DNA from: CAVPCZ01 sp963779225
GTDB lineage: Bacteria > Bacteroidota > Ignavibacteria > UBA10030 > UBA6906
DNA: 64,000 bases
Direction: 5' to 3'
Assembly (NCBI GenBank): GCA_963779225.1
Contig: CAVZWW010000003.1
Coordinates: forward strand, 2,976,001-3,040,000
Under the pieces are notes generated by a model that made no database searches, had not been told where the DNA came from, and worked only from the letters and a program-made list of their open reading frames with translations. The position numbers and the translations under genes were made by a program. Shown here piece after piece: positions 45,096 to 52,237 of this stretch. Position 1 is the first letter of the stretch; every line of letters starts with the position of its first letter.

Positions 45096-46340
45096 GTGCA
45101 GGCAACACAACAGTTTGCACCGTTCGACACGATAGAGGAGGCCCTTGCGGAGTTCCGGCAGGGGAAGCTCCTGATCGTGGTGGACGACGAAGACCGCGAG
45201 AACGAAGGGGACTTCGTTGCAGCGGCGGAATTCGTGACGCCGGAGGTGGTCAACTTCATGGCGCGGCACGGGCGGGGGATCATCTGTGCGCCCGTACCGG
45301 CAACGCGGGCTGATGCGCTCGGGCTTGAACCGATGGTGGACACCAACACTTCCCTGCATGAAACGGCGTTCACGGTCTCCGTGGATCTTGCCCGGGGGAC
45401 AACAACCGGTGTCTCCGCTGCCGACCGTGCGGTCACCATCCGCGCCCTCTCTGACCCCCGCACGGTGGGGGCGGATCTTGCGCGACCAGGCCATGTCTTT
45501 CCCCTGCGGGCGCTGGAGGGGGGCGTCCTTCGTCGTGCAGGACACACCGAGGCGGTTATTGACCTCTGCCTTCTCGCGGGACTCACCCCTGCAGGCGTGT
45601 TGTGCGAGATCATGAATGAGGACGGTACCATGGCGCGGGTGCCCGAACTCCGGACGCTCGCCGTCCGGTTCGGGATGCGTATCATTACCGTGAAGGATCT
45701 TATCGCGTACCGGATGCAGAGCGAAAAGCTTGTGGAGCGTGTTGCCGCCACCCGGCTTCCCACGCGCCTGGGCCTCTTCCAGTTGTTCCTCTACCGGAGC
45801 ACCACCGACCAGAAGGAGCACCTGGTGCTTGTCAAAGGAGACATCACCGGTACCGCACCGGTTCTTGTCCGGGTGCATTCCGAGTGTCTGACAGGCGATG
45901 TATTCGGTTCGTTGCGCTGCGACTGTAATGAACAACTGAATGCCGCGCTGGCGATGGTCGAGAAAGCCGGCGCCGGGGTTGTCGTCTACATGCGCCAGGA
46001 GGGGAGAGGTATCGGCCTGATGAACAAGTTAAAGGCCTATCAACTCCAGGACGACGGTCTGGATACCGTAGAAGCCAATGAGGAACTGGGCTTCCGCGCG
46101 GACCTCCGCGACTACGGAATCGGCGCCCAGATTCTCCGCGATCTCGGGGTTACCAGGATGCGGCTGCTGACCAACAACCCAAAGAAGGTTGTCGGGCTCC
46201 AGGGATACGGACTGGACATCGTCGAACGCGTCCCTCTGGAAATGAACCCCAATGCGGTCAACGAGCGCTATTTGCGGACCAAGCGGGACAAGCTGGGGCA
46301 CCTGATCCTCCGGTCGGGGGAGCAGCCCGCGGGGGTGTAG
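45096..46340 (+). CDS. ribBA: Bifunctional DHBP synthase/GTP cyclohydrolase II
   Basis: A 414-residue riboflavin enzyme. The RibB half (residues 1-205) makes the four-carbon unit from ribulose 5-phosphate, with VVDDEDRENEGDFVAAAE, ARHGRGIICAP and GHTEAVIDLCLLAGL. The RibA half has the zinc cysteines in HSECLTGDVFGSLRCDC, MRQEGRGIGLMNKLKAYQLQ, and TNNPKKVVGL. All active-site motifs are present in both halves. It starts with GTG 12 bp after yajC, so it has no room for its own FMN riboswitch. Confidence 0.95.
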   Translation: MQATQQFAPFDTIEEALAEFRQGKLLIVVDDEDRENEGDFVAAAEFVTPEVVNFMARHGRGIICAPVPATRADALGLEPMVDTNTSLHETAFTVSVDLARGTTTGVSAADRAVTIRALSDPRTVGADLARPGHVFPLRALEGGVLRRAGHTEAVIDLCLLAGLTPAGVLCEIMNEDGTMARVPELRTLAVRFGMRIITVKDLIAYRMQSEKLVERVAATRLPTRLGLFQLFLYRSTTDQKEHLVLVKGDITGTAPVLVRVHSECLTGDVFGSLRCDCNEQLNAALAMVEKAGAGVVVYMRQEGRGIGLMNKLKAYQLQDDGLDTVEANEELGFRADLRDYGIGAQILRDLGVTRMRLLTNNPKKVVGLQGYGLDIVERVPLEMNPNAVNERYLRTKRDKLGHLILRSGEQPAGV

Positions 46341-46355
46341 TCCGTCACTTTCCAC

Positions 46356-46385
46356 TTGCTTTTGTGTCCGCGGTTGTTGTACATT
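46356..46385 (+). promoter_or_regulatory. Promoter for greA
   Basis: TTGCTT (46356-46361), 18 bp, TACATT (46380-46385). The start of transcription (near 46392) precedes the terminator-like hairpin at 46416-46454. Confidence 0.5.
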
Positions 46386-46390
46386 ATGAC

Positions 46391-46454
46391 GGAGGCGGAT
46401 CCTACGGCCTCCGGTAGCCACCATTCGGACGACGGATGATGGCTTCTGTTTTTT
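46391..46454 (+). terminator. Leader hairpins and terminator before greA
   Basis: A first hairpin pairs GGAGGC (46391-46396) with GCCTCC (46407-46412). A second pairs AGCCACCATTCG (46416-46427) with CGGATGATGGCT (46433-46444), with one C-A mismatch and one G-T pair, and is followed by TCTGTTTTTT. It ends either the ribBA message or a short RNA from the greA promoter, or both. Confidence 0.65.
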
Positions 46455-46481
46455 GTGTCCCGTTTCTGAGCGAGGAGTCGT

Positions 46482-46970
46482 ATGCAAGATGATGGAGTAG
46501 GTTTAAACGTCTATCTGACCCGCGAGCGCCTTACGGCAATCGAACAGGAATTGCGCGAACTGAAAACCAACGGCCGCAAGTCGGTGGCTATGAAGATCTC
46601 CGATGCGCGGGGTCACGGTGACCTCTCGGAGAACGCGGAATACGATGCCGCCAAGGAAGAACAGCAGCATCTCGAATTGAGGATTGCCAAACTGGAGACG
46701 ACGCTTTCGCGGGCCAAGATCATTCAGGCCAGCGATCTCCCGAACGACAAGATCTACATTCTCAGCAGAGTGCGCCTGAAAGATCTTAAGGCCAATCAGG
46801 TACATGAGTACCTGCTGGTGTCTCCCGAAGAGTCCGATTTCGAAAACAACAAGATCTCGGTCACCTCGCCTATCGGCAAGGCCCTGCTGGGCAAGAAGCA
46901 GGGAGACAAGCTTGAGGTGAAGGTCCCGGTGGGGCTTCTCAAGTATGAGATTCTGGAGGTGACGAGATAG
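46482..46970 (+). CDS. greA: Transcription elongation factor GreA
   Basis: A 162-residue factor that rescues backtracked RNA polymerase by stimulating transcript cleavage. The N-terminal coiled coil contains LTRERLTAIEQELRELK and the acidic tip DARGHGDLSENAEYDAAKEE, the essential D-x-x-E-NAEY element; the C-terminal FKBP-like domain ends ISVTSPIGKALLGKKQGD. Length and motifs are normal. It follows a leader with terminator-like hairpins. Confidence 0.95.
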   Translation: MQDDGVGLNVYLTRERLTAIEQELRELKTNGRKSVAMKISDARGHGDLSENAEYDAAKEEQQHLELRIAKLETTLSRAKIIQASDLPNDKIYILSRVRLKDLKANQVHEYLLVSPEESDFENNKISVTSPIGKALLGKKQGDKLEVKVPVGLLKYEILEVTR

Positions 46971-47011
46971 TCCCCCGGTTGTATCAGCTGAAAATCGAGT
47001 CAAAAGCCCCC

Positions 47012-47040
47012 TTGACTTTTCGGGGCGGAGAGCGTATATT
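47012..47040 (+). promoter_or_regulatory. Promoter for tRNA-Gly
   Basis: TTGACT (47012-47017), 17 bp, TATATT (47035-47040). Transcription would start about 5 nt before the tRNA. Confidence 0.75.
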
Positions 47041-47051
47041 TCTCATGCTTT

Positions 47052-47124
<73 letters not shown>

Positions 47125-47203
47125 CTGTCCCGTGCAAGCGGGACAGGGAGCCTGTAGGTAATTGCACCGGGGCTCTCACATCTACACTTCCTCGTATAGA
47201 TGA

Positions 47204-47243
47204 CCCCGCCGCCCCCAATCCCACCAGGCGGCGGGGTTTTTTT
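47204..47243 (+). terminator. Terminator after tRNA-Gly
   Basis: CCCCGCCGCC (47204-47213) pairs with GGCGGCGGGG (47227-47236), followed by seven T residues: a textbook intrinsic terminator. Confidence 0.92.
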
Positions 47244-47263
47244 CCTGGGGAAGTGTAGAGAAC

Positions 47264-47335
47264 GGCGACGTACCCAAGTGGTAAGGGAGAGGTCTGCAAA
47301 ACCTTTATGCGGCGGTTCGAATCCGCCCGTCGCCT
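47264..47335 (+). tRNA. tRNA-Cys (GCA)
   Basis: A 72 nt tRNA: acceptor GGCGACG with CGTCGCC, anticodon GCA at 47296-47298 between CT and AA, T arm GCGGTTCGAATCCGC. CCA is not encoded. It begins 20 bp after the preceding terminator, and no clear promoter was found for it. Confidence 0.95.
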
Positions 47336-47368
47336 CTGCCGGTTCTCCCGGCCTGCTGTGGAATTCCG

Positions 47369-47406
47369 AACGCTCACCCCTGAAGGGTGGGCGTTTGTCC
47401 GTTTTT
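47369..47406 (+). terminator. Terminator after tRNA-Cys
   Basis: AACGCTCACCC (47369-47379) pairs with GGGTGGGCGTT (47385-47395), an 11 bp stem with one G-T pair; a T run at 47402-47406 follows after six bases, so termination may be modest. Confidence 0.65.
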
Positions 47407-47450
47407 GCGCCTGTCTGCCTGCACGGCGTGTCTGTGTGCACGGCGCCTTT

Positions 47451-47479
47451 TTGACTTGCTTTTTCCGCGTTAATACTTT
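47451..47479 (+). promoter_or_regulatory. Promoter for tRNA-Leu and tRNA-Val
   Basis: TTGACT (47451-47456), 17 bp, TACTTT (47474-47479). It is the only clear promoter between tRNA-Cys and thrS. Confidence 0.6.
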
Positions 47480-47601
47480 ACATTTACTGGACAAAGTCTT
47501 GCGCTGCAGCGATTTGGCGGCCTTTGAATTGTGTGGACACCTTACGCGACATCTCGATCCCTGAAGAGAAGACTCCTTGAGCGATCAGGGGCATTTCGAG
47601 G

Positions 47602-47687
47602 GCCGGGGTGGCGGAATTGGTAGACGCAAAGGACTTAAAATCCTTTGGGCTGCAAAGCCCGTGCCGGTTCAAGTCCGGCCCTCGGTA
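47602..47687 (+). tRNA. tRNA-Leu (TAA)
   Basis: An 86 nt class II tRNA. Acceptor GCCGGGG pairs with CCTCGGT (two G-T pairs), anticodon TAA at 47636-47638, a variable arm (GGGCTGCAAAGCCC), and the T arm GCCGGTTCAAGTCCGGC. Confidence 0.96.
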
Positions 47688-47722
47688 CGAGCACACAGGA
47701 GAAGTCGTTGCGTGAGTTCGCC

Positions 47723-47796
<74 letters not shown>

Positions 47797-47812
47797 CAGC
47801 CATTCACCGGAG

Positions 47813-47851
47813 ATTGTCCCGAGCGTCCTCGACGTCAGGGACAATTTTTTT
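47813..47851 (+). terminator. Terminator between tRNA-Val and thrS
   Basis: ATTGTCCC (47813-47820) pairs with GGGACAAT (47838-47845), followed by T residues to 47851. It lies 27 bp before the thrS start with no promoter seen in between, so thrS may depend on read-through. Confidence 0.85.
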
Positions 47852-47877
47852 AGGATCAGACGGACACTTTCATCCCG

Positions 47878-49825
47878 ATGGAACAGATCACGATCACACT
47901 GCCCGACGGTTCGACCCGCGCTCATGAGCGTGGTGTCACCGGTTTGCAGGTGGCCGAGAGCATCAGCCGCGGCCTGGCGCGCGAAGCGCTGGCGGTCGCC
48001 GTGAACGGCGACACATGGGACCTTGCGCGCCCCATTCAGTCCGATGCCTCGGTCAGGATCCTGACCTGGAAAGATGACGAGGGGAAGCGCGCGTACTGGC
48101 ACAGCTCCGCCCACCTGATGGCGGAGGCCATCGAATCCCTCTTCCCCGGGGCGAAGTTCGGTATCGGCCCGCCGATCGAAATCGGATTCTACTACGACCT
48201 GGACCTGGGCGACCACTCGCTCACAGCGGATGATCTTGCGACGCATCGAACAACGCATGCGCGAATACGCGCAGCGCGATGCACCCTACCTGCGCGAAGA
48301 GAAGGAATGGGACGCCGCGGTAAGCGTACTTCCGCACGAAAGGGGACCAGTACAAGCTGGAGTTGCTGGACGGACTCAAGGAGCAGAAGATCAGCTTCTA
48401 TCACAGCGGCGAATTCACCGACCTCTGCGCGGGCCCGCATATCCCCTCCACCGGGCGCATCAAAGCCATCAAGCTCCTGAGCATCGCCGGGGCGTACTGG
48501 CGGGGGAATGAAAAGAACAAGATGCTCCAGCGCATCTATGGCGTCACGTTCCCCACGCAGAAAGAACTGGACGACTATCTGCACCGGCTCGAGGAAGCAA
48601 AGCGCCGCGATCACCGGAAGCTGGGCGCGGAGATGGAGCTCTTTCTGATCACCCCCGCGGTCGGCGGCGGTCTTCCGATCTGGTTGCCGAAGGGGACCAT
48701 TCTGCGCGAGATCATGGAGACGTTCCTCCGCGAGGAGCAGCGCAAGCGCGGGTATCTTCCCGTGATTACGCCGCACATCGCCAACCTGAACCTCTACCGC
48801 ACCAGCGGGCACTATCCGTACTACAAGGACAGCCAGTTCGCGCCGATCGTGATGGAAGACGCGGAGTTTTTGCTGAAGCCGATGAACTGTCCGCACCACC
48901 ATCAGGTGTATCTGGCAAAACCCCGCAGCTACCGCGATCTGCCCATCCGGCTGGCGGAATTCGGGACCGTCTACCGGTACGAACAATCGGGCGAACTGAA
49001 CGGGCTCACCCGCGTCCGCTCATTCACCCAGGACGATTCCCATCTGTATGTGCGGCCCGATCAGCTGAAGGACCGAACTCTGCGACGTGATCGATCTCAT
49101 CGCAGCTGGTATTCAGCACGCTCGGATTCAAGGATTTCAAGACGCGCCTTTCGTTCCGGGATCAAGGCGAACACGGAGAAGTACGGCGGCGCGGACGAAC
49201 TCTGGGTGCAGGCCGAGCGGGATATCCGGGAAGCCGCCGACGCGATGAAGCTGAACTACTTTATCGGCATCGGCGAAGCGGCATTCTACGGACCGAAGAT
49301 CGATTTCATGGTGCAGGATGCACTGGGCCGCACCTGGCAGCTCGGAACGGTCCAGGTGGATTACGTGATGCCCGAACGATTCGACCTCGAGTATATGGGT
49401 GCCGACGGTCAAAAACACCGGCCGGTGATCATCCACCGTGCGCCGTTCGGTTCCCTGGAACGGTTCATCGGCGTGCTGATCGAGCATTATGCCGGAGAGT
49501 TTCCGCTCTGGCTCGCGCCGGTGCAGGCGGTGGTTCTGCCGATCACCGATGCGCAGATGGACTATGCCCGGGATGTGCACAGGGAATTGACCGCCGCGGG
49601 GATGCGGGCGGAATTCGACGAACGGAACGAGAAGATCGGCTACAAGATCCGCGAATGGGAAACGAAAAAGACCCCGTACATGCTCGTCATCGGGGACAAG
49701 GAGCGTCAGAACGGAACCGTGGCCGTTCGCAAGCACAAACACGGAGATCAGGGAACTGTTGAACGTGCCGCGTTCATCAGATTCTCTGCGAGAATGCCAT
49801 CGCGGCAAAAACACTCACCACGTAG
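47878..49825 (+). CDS. thrS: Threonine-tRNA ligase (several frame changes)
   Basis: A class II synthetase of about 649 residues. The N-terminal TGS domain reads ITITLPDGSTRAHERGVTGLQVAESI; the editing domain has HSSAHLMAEAIESLFPGAK; the core has GLPIWLPKGTILREIMETFL, YRTSGHYPYYKD, LLKPMNCPHHHQVY, RLAEFGTVYRYEQSGELNGL and the C-terminal anticodon domain ends near 49825. Frame changes occur near 48235, 48345, within 49075-49165 (compensating) and near 49780. With repair the last residues read ENAIAAKTLTT before a TAG. It leads the translation cluster. Confidence 0.9.
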
Positions 49826-49836
49826 GAGGGACATCC

Positions 49837-50473
49837 ATCAGCAAGGAGAAACGTGCCCGCATCAACGAAGAGATCCGCGTCCCCGAGGTGCGGATCATCG
49901 ACCAGCACGGCGCCCAGCTGGGCGTGATGACACCGGCGGCCGCAATCGCCATGGCCAGGGATCGTGAAGCCGATCTCGTGGAAATCGTGCCGAACGCAGT
50001 CCCGCCTGTCTGCAAAATCATCAACTTCGGCAAGTTCAAGTACGAACTGGCAAAAAAGGACAAGCTGCAGAAGAAACATCAGCATGTCTCTCTGCTTGAA
50101 GGAGCTTCGCTTTCACCCTAACACCGACGTGCACGATTTCGAATTCAAGACCCGGCACGCGCGTCAGTTCCTGGCCGACGGTCACAAGGTGAAAGCGACC
50201 GTGGTGTTCAAGGGACGGGAGATCACGTACAAGGAAAAGGGGGAAGTGCTGCTGGCGCGGTTCGTCGAGCGGGTGAACGACATCTCCAAGGTGGACCAGG
50301 CGGCGCACATGGAAGGGCGCAGCATGATCATGATCCTCGTGCCCGAGAAGAAGAAGAAGATTGTCGAGGTAAAGGCCGGGAGCAAGGGTGAAGAACCGGC
50401 GGTGTTGAAAACCGGGGGCAAGGCCGAAGAACCGGCGGTGCTGAAACCCGAGGTCCGGCCGACGGCCGGATGA
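49837..50473 (+). CDS. infC: Translation initiation factor IF-3 (ATC start, one frame change)
   Basis: IF-3 of about 212 residues, needed for start-codon proofreading and subunit anti-association. The N-domain has RINEEIRVPEVRIIDQHG and DLVEIVPNAVPPVCKIINFG, then KFKYELAKKDKLQKKHQ; the C-domain has ELRFHPNTDVHDFEFKTRHA, EVLLARFVERVND and SMIMILVPEKKK. No ATG, GTG or TTG lies between the thrS stop and the conserved N-domain, while ATC at 49837 has GGAGGG 6 nt upstream. An extra G near 50090 breaks the frame. A lysine-rich tail with a repeated EEPAVLK ends the protein. Confidence 0.88.
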
Positions 50474-50514
50474 CCCCCCTCCTCAGAGCGTGAACGAACA
50501 GAAAGGGACGATGT

Positions 50515-50709
50515 ATGCCGAAAATGAAGACCCGCGCAGGTGCCAAGAAGCGGTTCAGGGTGACCGCCAGCGGCAAAGTCAAGCGCGCAGCAGCGTATCG
50601 CAGTCACATCCTTACCTCCAAATCGCGCAAACGGAAGCGGAAGCTCCGCGGAACGCACCTTGTTGCCAAAGTGGACAGCAAGCACGTGCACATCATGTTG
50701 CAGAAGTAA
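50515..50709 (+). CDS. rpmI: 50S ribosomal protein L35
   Basis: A 64-residue basic protein, MPKMKTRAGAKKRFRVTASG then KVKRAAAYRSHILTSKSRKR, the standard L35 sequence. It lies between infC and rplT as in most bacteria, intact and with normal length. Confidence 0.97.
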   Translation: MPKMKTRAGAKKRFRVTASGKVKRAAAYRSHILTSKSRKRKRKLRGTHLVAKVDSKHVHIMLQK

Positions 50710-50750
50710 GGTCTATTCATTCACCATAGCAGACAGGAACAAGCGCAACT

Positions 50751-51098
50751 ATGCCACGCTCGCAGAATAAAGTTGCCTCCCACCGCCGTCGCAAACGTAT
50801 TCTCGAACAAGCGAAGGGCTATTGGGGAGCGAGAGGTAATGTCCTCACCGTCGCCAAACATTCCATCGACAAGGGCATGCAGTATGCCTACCGCGACCGC
50901 CGGACGAAGAAACGGACGTTCCGCCAACTCTGGATTGCCCGTATCAACGCGGCTGCCAGACTGAACGGAACAACCTACTCCCGGCTGATTGCCGGGCTCA
51001 ACAAGAACGAGATCGACATCAACCGCAAGGTGCTTGCCGATCTGGCCGTGAACAACCCCTCGGCGTTCACCGAGGTGGTGAAGTTCGCTCTCGCCTGA
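50751..51098 (+). CDS. rplT: 50S ribosomal protein L20
   Basis: A 115-residue early-assembly protein of the large subunit. N-terminal extension PRSQNKVASHRRRKRILEQA, then KGYWGARGNVLTVAKHSIDK and FRQLWIARINAAARLNG. In several bacteria L20 represses its own operon by binding the infC-rpmI-rplT mRNA; no such site was demonstrated here. Intact. Confidence 0.97.
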   Translation: MPRSQNKVASHRRRKRILEQAKGYWGARGNVLTVAKHSIDKGMQYAYRDRRTKKRTFRQLWIARINAAARLNGTTYSRLIAGLNKNEIDINRKVLADLAVNNPSAFTEVVKFALA

Positions 51099-51226
51099 GC
51101 TCCATGGATCCTTCCCGATCATCCACGCGTTTCAGGGGTTCCGCCGTGCGGCACTCCTGAGACGCGGCGGAGCTCCGACCGCCCGCCCGGATGCCGGGGA
51201 GATCGTCTTTCCGTACAGGAACTTTC

Positions 51227-52234
51227 ATGCAGGAACAGATAGCCGCTCTCCGCCGGCAGGCGGAAGAGGCGCTGGCGGCCGCTCCGGACATGACCGCACT
51301 CGAAGAATTCCGCGTCGCCTTCCTGGCCCGCAAGGGCAAGGTCGCGGAGCTGTTCGATGCCCTCCGGGACGCACCGCCTGACCAGAAACCGGCGCTCGGA
51401 AAAGACCTGAACGCCCTCCGCACATCACTCCAGCAGGCATTCGATGCCCGGCTGCAGTCGCTCTCCCGCGGCCCGGCCCGGCAGGTGCAACTGGACCTGA
51501 CCCTCCCCGGCCGGAGGAGTTTCCAGGGATCCACCCACCCCATCACCGGCGTCCTGAACGAGATCAAAGCCATCTTCGTCTCCATGGGTTTCGGCATCGC
51601 GGACGGCCCTGAAATCGAGGACGACCACCATAACTTCGAGGCGCTGAACTTCCCTCCGGATCATCCGGCCCGCGATATGCAGGACACCTTCTTCCTCAGC
51701 CCGAACGCGCTCCTGCGAACCCACACGTCGCCCGTCCAGATCCGTGTCATGGAACAGTTCAAGCCGCCGGTCCGCGTCATTATGCCGGGCAAGGTGTACA
51801 GGAACGAAGCCATCAGCTCGCGCAGCTACTGCCTCTTCCACCAGGTGGAGGGGCTGCATGTTGACGAGGGCGTGACGTTCAGTGACCTGAAGGGGACGTT
51901 GATCTCCTTCATCAAACAGTTCTACGGCGGCAGCGTGAAGTACAAATTCCGTCCGACGTTCTTTCCCTTCACGGAACCGAGCGCCGATATCTATATCACC
52001 TGCTTCATTTGCGGAGGCAAAGGGTGCCGGCTCTGCAAGCAGGCGGGGTGGCTCGAAGTGATGGGCTGCGGCATGGTCGATCCCAACGTCTTCCACGCCG
52101 TCGGGTATGATGCCGAGAAGTACACGGGATACGCCTTCGGGATGGGGATCGAACGCATCGCCCTTCTCCGGTACGGCATCGATGACATCCGGTTGTTTTT
52201 CGAAAACGACGTTCGTTTCCTGAATCAGTTCTGA
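51227..52234 (+). CDS. pheS: Phenylalanine-tRNA ligase subunit alpha
   Basis: A 335-residue catalytic subunit of the (alpha-beta)2 enzyme. After an N-terminal coiled coil come HPITGVLNEIKAIFVSMGF, DGPEIEDDHHNFEALNFP, HPARDMQDTFFL, TSPVQIRVME, VYRNEAISSRSYCLFHQVEG and the class II motif 3 region GYAFGMGIERIALLRYGIDD. ATG at 51227 follows AGGAAC and gives the family length; an in-frame ATG 36 bp earlier does not. pheT follows after 3 bp. Confidence 0.95.
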   Translation: MQEQIAALRRQAEEALAAAPDMTALEEFRVAFLARKGKVAELFDALRDAPPDQKPALGKDLNALRTSLQQAFDARLQSLSRGPARQVQLDLTLPGRRSFQGSTHPITGVLNEIKAIFVSMGFGIADGPEIEDDHHNFEALNFPPDHPARDMQDTFFLSPNALLRTHTSPVQIRVMEQFKPPVRVIMPGKVYRNEAISSRSYCLFHQVEGLHVDEGVTFSDLKGTLISFIKQFYGGSVKYKFRPTFFPFTEPSADIYITCFICGGKGCRLCKQAGWLEVMGCGMVDPNVFHAVGYDAEKYTGYAFGMGIERIALLRYGIDDIRLFFENDVRFLNQF

Positions 52235-52237
52235 CCC

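Noticed and set aside
44199..45935. Long minus-strand open frame of 578 codons opposite tgt, yajC and ribBA
   Set aside because: It mirrors three well-recognised plus-strand genes, its product has no domain-like features, and high GC favours long antisense frames.
48235..50095. Programmed ribosomal frameshifting in thrS and infC
   Set aside because: No slippery heptamer with a following structure was seen, and the sites share no motif beyond single extra bases.
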